This document shows, one piece after another, positions 14,667 through 22,944 of a DNA stretch of 64,000 nucleotides. Made by a program: the position numbers and the translations under genes. The stretch is from the NCBI RefSeq assembly GCF_002224125.1, contig NZ_NCSM01000010.1, positions 166,780-230,779 of the forward strand, given 5' to 3'. The notes below the pieces were generated by a model that made no database searches, was not told where the DNA came from, and was given only the letters and a program-made list of their open reading frames with translations. The stretch's first letter is position 1, and every line of letters begins with the position of its first letter. Source of the stretch: Streptomyces sp. NBS 14/10 (lineage in GTDB: Bacteria; Actinomycetota; Actinomycetes; Streptomycetales; Streptomycetaceae).

Positions 14667-14700
14667 CAGGGCCCCGACCGCTGGAGCGGTCGGGGCCCTG
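14667..14700 (+). terminator. Strong terminator after the DLW-39 gene
   Basis: CAGGGCCCCGACCGCT (14667-14682) and its exact complement AGCGGTCGGGGCCCTG (14685-14700) form a 16-bp GC-rich stem with a minimal loop, starting 16 bp after the stop codon. Confidence 0.9.
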
Positions 14701-14771
14701 TCGGCTTTACTGGCGGCTGTCGCGGGACTCCTCGCGGCAACCGTCTTCTTTGTTCACTCTTGCAAATGAAA

Positions 14772-14785
14772 TGCTTGCATAAGCA
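14772..14785. promoter_or_regulatory. AT-rich inverted repeat upstream of the secreted-protein gene
   Basis: TGCTT-GCAT-AAGCA forms a perfect inverted repeat inside a conspicuously AT-rich stretch (14760-14790, TTGCAAATGAAATGCTTGCATAAGCAAAG in part) in otherwise GC-rich DNA. It lies 46 bp before the next start codon. The repeated TTGC/GCAA half-sites suggest a regulator-binding site; the regulator is unknown. Confidence 0.5.
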
Positions 14786-14830
14786 AAGTTGAACGGGCTG
14801 TGCGGCCGGTACGACGAGGAGTGACCCGCG

Positions 14831-16222
14831 ATGGATGACCGCAGCAAGGTCAGGACCGGCCTCGCCGCGGTGGCCGCGCTGTGCGCGGTGGCCACGGCGC
14901 CAGGACCGGCCGGCCAGGCCTGGGCCGCACCCGCGGACGGGGCCGCCGGGGCGAGGCCGTACCGGACCGAGGGGACCTTGATCCACGGCACCGACGCCGC
15001 CGAGAGCGCCCCGCTGCTCAAGCCGGGGCTCGGCTACGTCGACGGCATCGCGGCGGGCCAGAAGCGGTACTACAGCGTCCGGCTGGACACCACGTCCGGC
15101 GCGTATGTCTCGGCGGTCGCGGCGCCCCGGCCGGGGGCGGGCGTCGTCTCGTACCAGGACCGGGTCAAGGTGACGCTGGAGAGCCCCGACGGCACCACCT
15201 GCGACAACTCCGACCGGAAGATCGAGGCGAACGGCGTGGCCTATCCGCTCGCCGACTACGCGGCACGCCAGGCCGCGTCGGGCTCGGTGGCCTCCTGCCG
15301 GAAGGCGGGCCGGTACGTCGTCACCGTGGAGCGCGGAGCCGGCTCCCAGGACCCCGACAGCTGGCCGCTGGAGCTCAGGCTGATGGTGGAGCCGCCGGTG
15401 AAGGGCGGGGACACCGGGCAGGCACCGGAGGGCAGTTGGCGCGCCACCCCGCCCGAGCTGCCCGAGGGCAAGGCGCGGTGGCGGCCGGGCGGCACGGGGT
15501 TCAACGACGCGCGCCCGCTGTCCACAGGGGTGTGGGCGGATCAGATCAGGCCGGGCGAGACCCACTTCTACCGGGTGCCGATCGACTGGGGACAGCGGCT
15601 CGACGCCACCGCCGAACTGCCCGCCGCGAAGACCGGAGAGACGGCCGGGGTCAACGACGCGCTGGGGCTTCGGGTCTTCAACCCGGCGCGCGGCCTGACG
15701 AAGAAGGGCTCCTTCGAGGCCTACGAGGGCCAGAAGGCGCAGGTGGAGGCGGACACGGTCCCCGTGGCGTACGGCAACCGCTCGGCGCGGGCCGACTACT
15801 CCGTGCGCAAGATGAGCTTCGCCGGGTGGTACTACCTGGCGGTCACGGTGAATCCGGACGTCACGCGGTTCTTCAAGGACACGGTGCCGCTCACCCTGCG
15901 GGTGCGGATCTCGGGCACCGCGAAGGCCGGGCCGACGTACGACGGGGACGCGGTCCGGGCGGGCTTCGGCCTCACGGACGCCGACCGGCGGGGGGCCGCC
16001 CAGGGGCCGGCGACCGGGGACGACGCCGGGGCCGCGGTGGCCGACGACACGGACAAGGGCCCGCTGCGGCTGGTGGGCTATGTGAGCTACGCCGTCGGCG
16101 CGCTGCTGCTGCTCGGGCTCGGGGGGTGGACGCTGGCGGCCCGGCGCCGGGCCCCGGCCGCCGCGGCCCCGGCATCCGGGCCGGGCAGGCACCGGCGGTA
16201 CGGGCCGCCGCCCGCCTGGTAG
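14831..16222 (+). CDS. Secreted protein with C-terminal membrane anchor, function unknown
   Basis: I do not recognise a catalytic family. The 463-residue product has a Sec-type signal peptide (MDDRSKVRTGLAAVAALCAVATA, cleavage near GQAWA-AP), an extracellular region of about 370 residues with two parts that look like repeated beta-rich domains (each with a KRYYSVRLD or THFYRVPID-type strand), and a C-terminal helix (VGYVSYAVGALLLLGLGGWTL) followed by a basic Arg/Pro tail. This makes it a type I membrane protein with no LPXTG-like motif. It has its own promoter region after a strong terminator and converges on the kinase gene. Confidence 0.8.
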   Translation: MDDRSKVRTGLAAVAALCAVATAPGPAGQAWAAPADGAAGARPYRTEGTLIHGTDAAESAPLLKPGLGYVDGIAAGQKRYYSVRLDTTSGAYVSAVAAPRPGAGVVSYQDRVKVTLESPDGTTCDNSDRKIEANGVAYPLADYAARQAASGSVASCRKAGRYVVTVERGAGSQDPDSWPLELRLMVEPPVKGGDTGQAPEGSWRATPPELPEGKARWRPGGTGFNDARPLSTGVWADQIRPGETHFYRVPIDWGQRLDATAELPAAKTGETAGVNDALGLRVFNPARGLTKKGSFEAYEGQKAQVEADTVPVAYGNRSARADYSVRKMSFAGWYYLAVTVNPDVTRFFKDTVPLTLRVRISGTAKAGPTYDGDAVRAGFGLTDADRRGAAQGPATGDDAGAAVADDTDKGPLRLVGYVSYAVGALLLLGLGGWTLAARRRAPAAAAPASGPGRHRRYGPPPAW

Positions 16223-16289
16223 GCGGCGTTGGCGCGGTGGGCGGCGGCTGCTTGGGGCGGGTGGCGGCGGCTTGGCGGACGGCTCCCGC

Positions 16290-16337
16290 CTGGTGGGTGG
16301 CGGCCGTCTGGTGGGTGGCGCCTGACTGGTGGGTGGC
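16290..16337. repeat. 18-bp-period tandem repeat between convergent genes
   Basis: CTGGTGGGTGGC occurs at 16290, 16308 and 16326, exactly 18 bp apart, in the 135-bp gap between the secreted protein and the kinase. The gap is otherwise G-rich low-complexity sequence without a gene. Confidence 0.75.
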
Positions 16338-16357
16338 CACGGCCTGTGGCCGTCGGG

Positions 16358-18013
16358 TCAGCCCGCGGTCAGTAACGCCCATGTGCCGACCGCGAAGCAC
16401 ACGGCCGCGGCGATCAGGATCGCGATCGTCGTCTTCCGGGACGGTCCGGGGCGGCGTCGGGCGGTGGGGGGAACCTGCGGCTGCGGAGCGGTGTATGGAC
16501 GAGTAGGAGGGAATTCGTGCTGGGCCGCCAGGGCGGAAGCCGTGGCCGGAGTGGGAGTGGGGGTAGGCGTATGCGCGGGCGGGGTGCCTGGCTGTCGCCG
16601 CGGATCGGGCGTGGCCTGCGGCGGCTGTGCGGGCCGTACGGGCCGCGGAGGCGTCGTGGGCTGTGCGGGCGCCGGCTGGGAGGCCGGCGGCTGCGGAAGG
16701 CCGGAGTACGGCGTGTGGGGGGCGTGCGGGGGGTACGGGGTTTGGGGCTGCCCGGTCGGGAACTGCCCGCTGGGGTGCTGGCCGCTTGGGTTCTGCCTGC
16801 TCGGGTTCTGGCCGGTGTGCGGCTGCCCGGTGGGCGGCTGGGGGGCCGAGGGCGGTTGTGGGGCCGGGTGCTGCGGTATCCCGGTATGCGGCGTCTGGGG
16901 CTGGGGCGGCGGCAGTTGGAAGCTGCCGGTGTCCGACATCGACGGCTGCGAAACGGACGGCTGCGAAACGGACGATTCGGATGGTTGTGGCAGGGACGGC
17001 TCGGACGGCGGTGGCGTGCTGGGCCCCTGGGGGCCCGGTGGCTGGGGTGTCGGGCCGCTGTGCGCATGGGCCGTGCTGGTGCCGGTGCTGGTGTCAGCGT
17101 CGGCCTCGGTGTCCGCGCCCGCCCGTTGGATCGTCCGGAAGGGACCCTCGGACCCGAACCCCTCGGGGAGCGGCCCGAGATGGTCGAAGACCTCGATCAC
17201 CTCGTCGTCGATGCCGGGCTCGGGCAGCATCTCCGTGGCCGCGAGAAGCGCCTTGCGCGCCCCTGTGGCCGTGCGGAACCGGTCCTCGGGATCGGGCTGC
17301 AGCAGATTCGCGATCACCTGCCACAGCGGCTCGGGCACCCCCGTAGGCGCGTTCGGCACGCCCTGCTCGAACAGCTTGATCAGGGCTTCCGCGTCCGGTT
17401 TGTGCCCGCTGAGCAGATACAGCGCCACCAGCCCGACCGCGAAGAGGTCGGCTGGGAAGTCCGGCTCCTCGCCCATCATCTGCTCGGGCGCGAAGTAACC
17501 GGGCGTCCCCATCACGTAGTTGGCCTCGGTGAGCCGGGGTTCCCCCTTCGTCAGCGCGATGCCGAAGTCGGACAGCCGCACATGCGGCCGGCCGGTCCCG
17601 GTGGCCTCCAGCAGGATGTTCGCGGGTTTGATGTCGCGGTGCACCACGCCTTCCGCGTGCACCGCCGCCAGGCCGGAGAGCAACTGGTCGATCAGCGTGC
17701 ACACATAGCGCGGCGGCAGCGGGCCGTAGTCCCCGATGAGGTGGGCGAACGAGCCGCCGCCCACCAGGTCCATGGTGAACAGCACCTTGTCGTCGTCCGC
17801 CGCCCAGCTGGCCGGTGCCAGCACATAGGGGTGGTCGATGCGCAGCGCCTGTTCCCGTACGAACCGCAGCAGGGTGTGCGCATCGCGCTGCTGCAGCACC
17901 TTCGCCGCGACGTAGCGGCGGCGCCGGTGGTCCCAGACGCGCCACACAGCGCCCACGCCACCGCGCCCGATCGGGTCGACCAGCTCGTACCGGCCCGCGA
18001 AGACTTCACCCAT
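16358..18013 (-). CDS. Tail-anchored serine/threonine protein kinase without PASTA domains
   Basis: Hanks-type kinase. The N-terminal domain (about residues 1-265) has the glycine loop GRGGVGAVW, the lysine of YVAAKVL, the catalytic loop HRDIKPANIL, SDFGIA, and the activation segment ending GTPGYFAPEQ. Residues about 290-525 are a Pro/Gln/Thr-rich linker containing short repeats (SVSQPSVSQPSMS; SGQHPSGQFPTGQ). The last 25 residues are one membrane helix (TIAILIAAAVCFAVGTWALL) ending four residues later, so almost nothing lies outside the cell. It therefore cannot sense extracellular ligands itself in the PknB manner. ATG 18013 is the clear start. Confidence 0.92.
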   Translation of the reverse strand: MGEVFAGRYELVDPIGRGGVGAVWRVWDHRRRRYVAAKVLQQRDAHTLLRFVREQALRIDHPYVLAPASWAADDDKVLFTMDLVGGGSFAHLIGDYGPLPPRYVCTLIDQLLSGLAAVHAEGVVHRDIKPANILLEATGTGRPHVRLSDFGIALTKGEPRLTEANYVMGTPGYFAPEQMMGEEPDFPADLFAVGLVALYLLSGHKPDAEALIKLFEQGVPNAPTGVPEPLWQVIANLLQPDPEDRFRTATGARKALLAATEMLPEPGIDDEVIEVFDHLGPLPEGFGSEGPFRTIQRAGADTEADADTSTGTSTAHAHSGPTPQPPGPQGPSTPPPSEPSLPQPSESSVSQPSVSQPSMSDTGSFQLPPPQPQTPHTGIPQHPAPQPPSAPQPPTGQPHTGQNPSRQNPSGQHPSGQFPTGQPQTPYPPHAPHTPYSGLPQPPASQPAPAQPTTPPRPVRPAQPPQATPDPRRQPGTPPAHTPTPTPTPATASALAAQHEFPPTRPYTAPQPQVPPTARRRPGPSRKTTIAILIAAAVCFAVGTWALLTAG

Positions 18014-18061
18014 CGCGCGGCCCCCGCCCCCTCATCGGCTCGTCAGCAGTCCGTCAGCCCA

Positions 18062-18607
18062 TCAGTTCTGGTGCGCCTCGTAGTGGGCGACCGCCTCGGC
18101 GGTCCGCCCGGCGCCGTACACCCGGAGGAACTCTGCCAGCTCCGGGTGGGTGGGGGCGAGGGTGTCGGCGGCGTCGATGATGTCGCCCGCTGCGGATACC
18201 GAGCGCAGCAGCGACTGGATCTCGCGGACCACGCGCCGCACGGTGGGGGCGCCGGTGCTCGCCGTGGTCTGTGTGGTGTTCAGCACGGAGCCCCCCGCGG
18301 ACTTCTTGATCTCCTCCATGCGCTCGGCGGCCTCGGCGGCGCTGACCCGGCCGTCCGCCGCCTGGCTCGACAGCTCCTGCAGGGCCTGCACCCGCTGGAC
18401 GACGGCCGGGTTGCCGATCTTGGCTCGCTGGCCGCTCATCAGCTGCGAGAGCATGGGCGCGGACAGGCCGAGGACGGCGGCCAGGCGGGCCTGGTTGAGG
18501 CCGAGGTCGTCGATGAGCCGGCGGAAGAGCGCCCCCAGCGGTTCCCCGTACCAGCTGCGCTGCAGCTCCCGTGCGCGGGCGGTGGCATCCTGCTGTGCTG
18601 CGTCCAT
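18062..18607 (-). CDS. Helix-turn-helix DNA-binding regulator
   Basis: From ATG 18607 (AAGGGGAGAG just upstream) the product is 181 residues beginning MDAAQQDATARARELQRSWYGEPLG. A Cro/C1-like HTH lies at about residues 30-60 (LGLNQARLAAVLGLSAPMLSQLMSGQ), followed by a helical region and a C-terminal helical domain with a TPR-like look (TLAPTHPELAEFLRVYGAGRTAEAVAHYE). The open frame extends 32 codons upstream, but those codons overlap a palindrome and lack family resemblance. The gene is 48 bp from the kinase, same strand, and probably co-transcribed with it. Confidence 0.85.
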   Translation of the reverse strand: MDAAQQDATARARELQRSWYGEPLGALFRRLIDDLGLNQARLAAVLGLSAPMLSQLMSGQRAKIGNPAVVQRVQALQELSSQAADGRVSAAEAAERMEEIKKSAGGSVLNTTQTTASTGAPTVRRVVREIQSLLRSVSAAGDIIDAADTLAPTHPELAEFLRVYGAGRTAEAVAHYEAHQN

Positions 18608-18623
18608 TCGCTCTCCCCTTCGC

Positions 18624-18637
18624 TTCGCTGCAGCGAA
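18624..18637. promoter_or_regulatory. 14-bp perfect palindrome at the HTH gene start
   Basis: TTCGCTGCAGCGAA lies 17 bp upstream of the ATG at 18607. It is placed where a repressor would block transcription or translation, so autoregulation by the HTH protein is the simplest reading. Confidence 0.5.
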
Positions 18638-18724
18638 TCTTGCGTGGCATCCTACGGAGGGCGGTACGCGCGAGCGATACCCGGTCGGGAAAGGTGGCCA
18701 CAACCAGGTATCCTGATCGGCGAC

Positions 18725-18797
18725 GGGGCCTTAGCTCAGTTGGTAGAGCGCCGTCTTTGCATGGCGGATGTCAGGAGTTCGACTCTCCTAGGCTCCA
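18725..18797 (+). tRNA. tRNA-Ala (anticodon TGC)
   Basis: The 73-nt cloverleaf has acceptor GGGGCCT/AGGCTCC with discriminator A, anticodon stem CCGTC/GGCGG around TTTGCAT (anticodon TGC), and T-loop GTTCGACTC. CCA is not encoded. A -10-like TATCCT occurs at 18709-18714. Confidence 0.96.
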
Positions 18798-18805
18798 CTT
18801 TCGTC

Positions 18806-18845
18806 ACCGGCCAGGACACCAGAAGCGTGCCCTGGCCGGTTTTTC
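18806..18845 (+). terminator. Rho-independent terminator of tRNA-Ala
   Basis: ACCGGCCAGG (18806-18815) pairs with CCTGGCCGGT (18831-18840) and is followed directly by a run of T residues, one of the few textbook U-tract terminators in the window. Confidence 0.92.
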
Positions 18846-19057
18846 TTGCCGCCCAAGTCCCGCGAATCCCTTGGTGCGGTTGGCCCGCGCGGGCCCGCAG
18901 CGCCGTTCCGGGGCATTGTCCTCCCACATGTTGCCCGGTGTTGCCGCTCTCGCCGTTGTCGCGTGCAACACCTTTGAAATGCCTCACGCTGGCCTCAACT
19001 CGGGCAAGTGGTCCGGGAGTCGTCTGGTCGGCGCGATCGGCCGTGCGGGGAGACAAG

Positions 19058-20203
19058 ATGCGTGAGCTGCGGCCCTTGGGTGAGGGTCTGAGCCAGGAAT
19101 GCCGGGATTTCGCCTTGGCGCTGCGGGACCTGTTCAAAGGGCTGGACGTCTCGGTGCGCAGATATGCCGCGCGCAGGTATCGCGATCCGGGCACGCTCTC
19201 GCGCTATCTGAGCGGGACGCGCATCCCGCCGTGGGAGTTCGTGCAGGACCTGTTCACCGATCTCGCCGAGCGGCGGGGCAGCGCGGCGACCCCGGCCGCG
19301 ATCGAGCTGGTGCGGGAGCTGCACCGGGCCGCGGTGCACACGAGCGGATCGCCCGGTCACGCCATGGAGATCCTCCAGCACCAGCTGGCGGACGCCGACC
19401 GGGAGGCCAGGACGTCGAGCGTGACGGAGGACGTGCTGGGGGAGGCGCTGCTCGACCGGCAGCACCGGATCGCCGATCTCGAGGTGCGGCTGAACCAGCT
19501 GGAAGCGGCGTGGGCGACGGAGCGCACCCGGGCGGACAAGCTGGAGCTGGGTCTTCCCGACCAAGCGGAGCTGATCAAGGAGCGGGACATGCTCCAGCGC
19601 GAGGTGAAGCGCCTCACCGAGGAGCTGGAGGATGTGCGGCTGCGCGGGTTACTGGCGGAGGACCGCTGCCAGATGCTGGAGCGGCAGCTGGCCATGGTGG
19701 AGTCCCAGCGCCCCGCCGCGGCCCCGGTGCCGGACGGGGTGCCCGACGCCCCCGTGGAGCCCGTGATGTCCAAGCCCTGCTCGGGGCCTCGTCCCAAGAT
19801 CCTCGTGGTCGACGACCAGCACAACAACCTGCTGGCCATGGCAGCCGTGCTGGCCAAGCTGGACCAGGAGCTGGTGACCGCGTCCTCGGGGCAGGAAGCT
19901 CTCAAGGCCCTGCTCGACCACGACGACTTCGCGGTGATCCTGCTGGACGTGCAGATGCCGGAGATGGACGGCTATGAGACCGCGGCCCATATCCAGCGGC
20001 GGCCCCGCAACCGGGACATCCCGATCATCTTCATGACCGCGATGGGCGCCGACCCGGAGCATTCCTCCCGGGGATACGCGGCCGGTGCGGTGGACTACAT
20101 CGCCAAGCCGTTCGACCCCTGGGCGCTGCGCGCCAAGGTCTCCGTCTTCACGGAGATCTTCCTGGAGCGGCGCCGGTACAGCGAGCGCGTCGCCGCCCAC
20201 TGA
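19058..20203 (+). CDS. HTH-coiled-coil-receiver protein (orphan response regulator with reversed architecture)
   Basis: From ATG 19058 the product has 381 residues. Residues about 10-75 form an actinobacterial XRE-like helix-turn-helix region (VSVRRYAARRYRDPGTLSRYLSGTRIPPW). Residues about 105-225 are heptad-rich coiled coil (LEVRLNQLEAAWATERTRADKLE). A CheY-like receiver fills about 248-370: KILVVDDQHNN with the acidic pair, phospho-acceptor Asp in VILLDVQMPEMDGYE, Thr in FMTAM and Lys in YIAKPFDP, all intact. Most response regulators place the receiver first. No histidine kinase is adjacent. The open frame runs 800 codons further upstream through other genes, which is a GC artefact. Confidence 0.88.
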   Translation: MRELRPLGEGLSQECRDFALALRDLFKGLDVSVRRYAARRYRDPGTLSRYLSGTRIPPWEFVQDLFTDLAERRGSAATPAAIELVRELHRAAVHTSGSPGHAMEILQHQLADADREARTSSVTEDVLGEALLDRQHRIADLEVRLNQLEAAWATERTRADKLELGLPDQAELIKERDMLQREVKRLTEELEDVRLRGLLAEDRCQMLERQLAMVESQRPAAAPVPDGVPDAPVEPVMSKPCSGPRPKILVVDDQHNNLLAMAAVLAKLDQELVTASSGQEALKALLDHDDFAVILLDVQMPEMDGYETAAHIQRRPRNRDIPIIFMTAMGADPEHSSRGYAAGAVDYIAKPFDPWALRAKVSVFTEIFLERRRYSERVAAH

Positions 20204-20321
20204 CCGCCGGTCGCCACCCACTGACCGTCGGGGGAGGCAGGCAGCGGGCGGGGAATGGCGAAGGGCGGGGACGCCGTGGTCTCCCGCCCTTCCGGGTGCG
20301 CTGCCCGGCGCCCGGCCCGGC

Positions 20322-21029
20322 TCAGCGGTCGTTCTCGTTCGCCTGCTTGCTCTGCGCCTCCGGGTCGAGTGCGGACTGGTCGCTGCCGTCCACCGACGTC
20401 AGCGGCTCGCGCCCGCTCAGCTCGGTCGCCGCCGGGGGCTCGACCAGCCAGTCGGGGTTGGCCTGCCTGTCCCACCACTTCCACGCGGTGAAGATCCCCG
20501 CGCCCACGAGGCCGACGAAGGCGGTGCGCTTGGCGATGCGCCCGGTGCGGTCCCTCCTGCGGCGGCGCCTGGCGAGCTTGTGGATGTCGGCCGCGGTCAC
20601 ATGGTCACGCAGGGCGGCGAGGGCCGCGGCGCTGCGGGTGACGGCCTCCTCGCACACCGGCCCGGCGGTGGCGCGCGCCTCGGCCACCGCGTGCTGGACG
20701 CGCGGCGCGGTGTATCGGGCGGCCTGGCGCGCCGCCTTGCGGGTGCGGGCGGCGGCCCGGGTGGCGGCGTCGTCGACCCCGCGCGGCAGGGTGCCGCGGG
20801 CCTGGGTCAGCCGAGGCGCGATATGCACGTGGTACTGACTGCCTGCGGTGTAGCGGGCCTGGTGCGCGGCGTGCGAGACCTTCGGCCCCAGCTGTACGCG
20901 AGCCGTGTGCGCGTAGCGCGTGGCGGCGTCCTTGGCCGTACCGGCGTAGGGCGCCACCACCTCTGCCGCGTGCAGGACGCCGCCCTTGGCGGTGCCGGTC
21001 GCGGCTCGCACGCTCTCCATGCGGGTCAC
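20322..21029 (-). CDS. DUF5324 family membrane protein
   Basis: Streptomycete family of unknown function. GTG 21029, with GGGGAGGA upstream, gives 235 residues starting TRMESVRAATGTAKGGVLHAAEVVAPYAG. The N-terminal 150 residues are Ala-rich amphipathic helices with repeated basic residues. A cluster RRRRRR precedes a single membrane helix (RTAFVGLVGAGIFTAWKWW) near residue 180, and the C-terminus is acidic. The upstream region (21054-21080) is strikingly AT-rich and probably contains its promoter. A longer start at 21053 is less likely. Confidence 0.85.
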   Translation of the reverse strand: MTRMESVRAATGTAKGGVLHAAEVVAPYAGTAKDAATRYAHTARVQLGPKVSHAAHQARYTAGSQYHVHIAPRLTQARGTLPRGVDDAATRAAARTRKAARQAARYTAPRVQHAVAEARATAGPVCEEAVTRSAAALAALRDHVTAADIHKLARRRRRRDRTGRIAKRTAFVGLVGAGIFTAWKWWDRQANPDWLVEPPAATELSGREPLTSVDGSDQSALDPEAQSKQANENDR

Positions 21030-21251
21030 GGGATCCTCCCCTTTCCGTTTCATGGAAGATTATGCCTATTTATAACGATCATGCCTGTGTGCAGGATGCC
21101 GGGCACGCGCGGCCGGGCATCCGGGGCACGTACGGGTTCCCGTTCGGGTCGGCATGAATCGTGTGTGCCGCGCGCCGCTTCGTGGGTACGCGTCGTCGCG
21201 GCGTCCGTGCGAGGATCAAGAGACCGCAATGAAAACTATGGAAGGTAGATC

Positions 21252-21785
21252 GTGGCTGAGCAGCTCTACGCCACCCTGAAGACGAACAATGGCGACATCG
21301 AGGTCCGGCTGCTGCCGAACCACGCCCCCAAGACGGTCAAGAACTTCGTGGAGCTCGCCGAGGGCACCCGTGAGTGGACCCACCCGGCGACGGGCAAGCG
21401 GGCCAAGGAGAAGCTGTACGACGGCACCGTCTTCCACCGCGTGATCAGCGGCTTCATGATCCAGGGCGGTGACCCGCTGGGCAACGGCACCGGTGGCCCC
21501 GGCTACGAGTTCGGCGACGAGTTCCACCCGGACCTGGCGTTCAACAAGCCGTACCTGCTGGCGATGGCCAACGCCGGCCCGGGCACCAACGGCTCGCAGT
21601 TCTTCATCACCGTGGCGCCGACCGCGTGGCTGACCGGTAAGCACACCATCTTCGGCGAGGTCGTCGACGAGGCGAGCAAGAAGGTCATCGACGCGATCGC
21701 GGGCACCTCGACCAACCCGCGCACCGACCGGCCGCTCAACGACGTCGTCATCGAGTCGGTCGTCGTGGAGACCCGCGAGGGCTGA
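21252..21785 (+). CDS. ppiA: Peptidyl-prolyl cis-trans isomerase (cyclophilin type)
   Basis: Cytoplasmic prolyl isomerase assisting folding. The 177-residue protein has the catalytic arginine of FHRVISGFMIQGGDP, the MANAGPGTNGSQFFIT core, and Trp in TAWLTGKHTIFGEV, the residue associated with cyclosporin binding. There is no signal peptide. GTG 21252 follows GGAAGG at 21241-21246. Confidence 0.96.
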   Translation: MAEQLYATLKTNNGDIEVRLLPNHAPKTVKNFVELAEGTREWTHPATGKRAKEKLYDGTVFHRVISGFMIQGGDPLGNGTGGPGYEFGDEFHPDLAFNKPYLLAMANAGPGTNGSQFFITVAPTAWLTGKHTIFGEVVDEASKKVIDAIAGTSTNPRTDRPLNDVVIESVVVETREG

Positions 21786-21986
21786 AACCGAGGGCTGACC
21801 TCGAGGCCGTCATCGCCACGCGGCGGAGCCGCAGGTCGATACAGCCGGCTGCCGCCGCGTGGCGGGCCCGTGCCGGGCCTCGCCGGACCGGTGGCGGGAA
21901 CTCCGCGCCCCGCCTGTCCGTCTTGACGGCAGGCAGGCGGGCACGTGGGCCCGGTGCGAGCATGGAGTGCAGGGCAAGGGGAGACG

Positions 21987-22874
21987 ATGGAGGACCAGGC
22001 GGTCTGCTGCTATCGGCATCCGCAGCGGGAGACCGGCATAAGCTGTGTCCGCTGCGAGCGGCCGATCTGCCCGGAGTGCATGATCAGCGCCTCGGTGGGT
22101 TTCCAGTGCCCGGAGTGCGTGCGCGGTGGTGGACAGGGCTCCTCAGGCGGTCCTGGCCCGGCGGGGCACCCGGTGCGGGACGCCCGGCCGCGCACGATAG
22201 CGGGCGGCGCGCTCACCGCGGACCCGCGGCTGGTGACCAAGATCCTCATCGGCCTCAATCTCGCCGTGTGGTTCGTGGCGCTCGCGATCGGCGACCGGTT
22301 TGTGAACGCGCTGGATCTGGTGGGCCGGGCGTACGACCCCACCGCGGCCGATCTTGTGGGGGTCGCCGAGGGCCAGTGGTATCGGCTGGTCACCGCGGTG
22401 TTCCTGCACCAGCAGGCGTATCACATCGCTTTCAACATGCTTTCGCTGTGGTGGCTCGGCGGGCCGCTGGAGGCGGCGCTCGGCCGGGCGCGCTATCTCG
22501 CGGTGTATCTGCTGTCAGGGCTTGGCGGCAGCGCGCTGTCGTATCTGCTCGCCGCGCAGAACCAGCCCTCGCTCGGCGCCTCCGGGGCGATCTTCGGCCT
22601 GCTCGGCGCGACGGCGGTTCTGATGCGCCGCCTCAACTACGACATGCGGCCGGTCATCGCGCTGCTCGTGCTCAACCTGATCTTCACATTCGCCTGGTCC
22701 GGTATCGCCTGGCAGGCCCATGTCGGCGGCCTGGTCGTGGGCACGGCGGTGGCGTACGGGATGGTGCACGCGCCGCGCGAGAAGCGCGCGCTGGTGCAGC
22801 GGCTCACCTGCGGGCTGATGCTGCTCGCGATCGTCGCGGTGGTGTGGCTGCGGACGGTGCAGCTCACCGGCTGA
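21987..22874 (+). CDS. Rhomboid-family intramembrane serine protease with N-terminal Cys-rich finger
   Basis: Cleaves transmembrane substrates inside the bilayer. From ATG 21987 (AGGGGAG at 21976) the product has 295 residues. Residues 1-45 contain CCYRHPQRETGISCVRCERPICPECM and FQCPECV, a B-box-like zinc-binding arrangement. Six or seven hydrophobic segments follow. The catalytic dyad is the Ser of GASGAIFGLLGA near residue 199 and the His of WQAHVGGLVVGT near 245. The substrate is unknown. Confidence 0.93.
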   Translation: MEDQAVCCYRHPQRETGISCVRCERPICPECMISASVGFQCPECVRGGGQGSSGGPGPAGHPVRDARPRTIAGGALTADPRLVTKILIGLNLAVWFVALAIGDRFVNALDLVGRAYDPTAADLVGVAEGQWYRLVTAVFLHQQAYHIAFNMLSLWWLGGPLEAALGRARYLAVYLLSGLGGSALSYLLAAQNQPSLGASGAIFGLLGATAVLMRRLNYDMRPVIALLVLNLIFTFAWSGIAWQAHVGGLVVGTAVAYGMVHAPREKRALVQRLTCGLMLLAIVAVVWLRTVQLTG

Positions 22875-22944
22875 CCGGCCGGCACCGGCCGTACGCAAGA
22901 GGCCGTACGCAAGCGCCGCTGCCGCGGCCCCGACCGCATCGGGG

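Noticed and set aside
14257..18797. tRNA-Ile and tRNA-Ala as remnants of an rRNA operon spacer
   Set aside because: They have separate promoters and terminators and are 4.4 kb apart with several genes between; no rRNA sequence is seen. tRNAs after gyrA are usual in actinobacteria.
16517..19057. A long upstream extension of the receiver protein frame through the kinase, HTH and tRNA-Ala genes
   Set aside because: It would read through a tRNA, a terminator and two minus-strand genes. The true start at 19058 begins the recognisable HTH.
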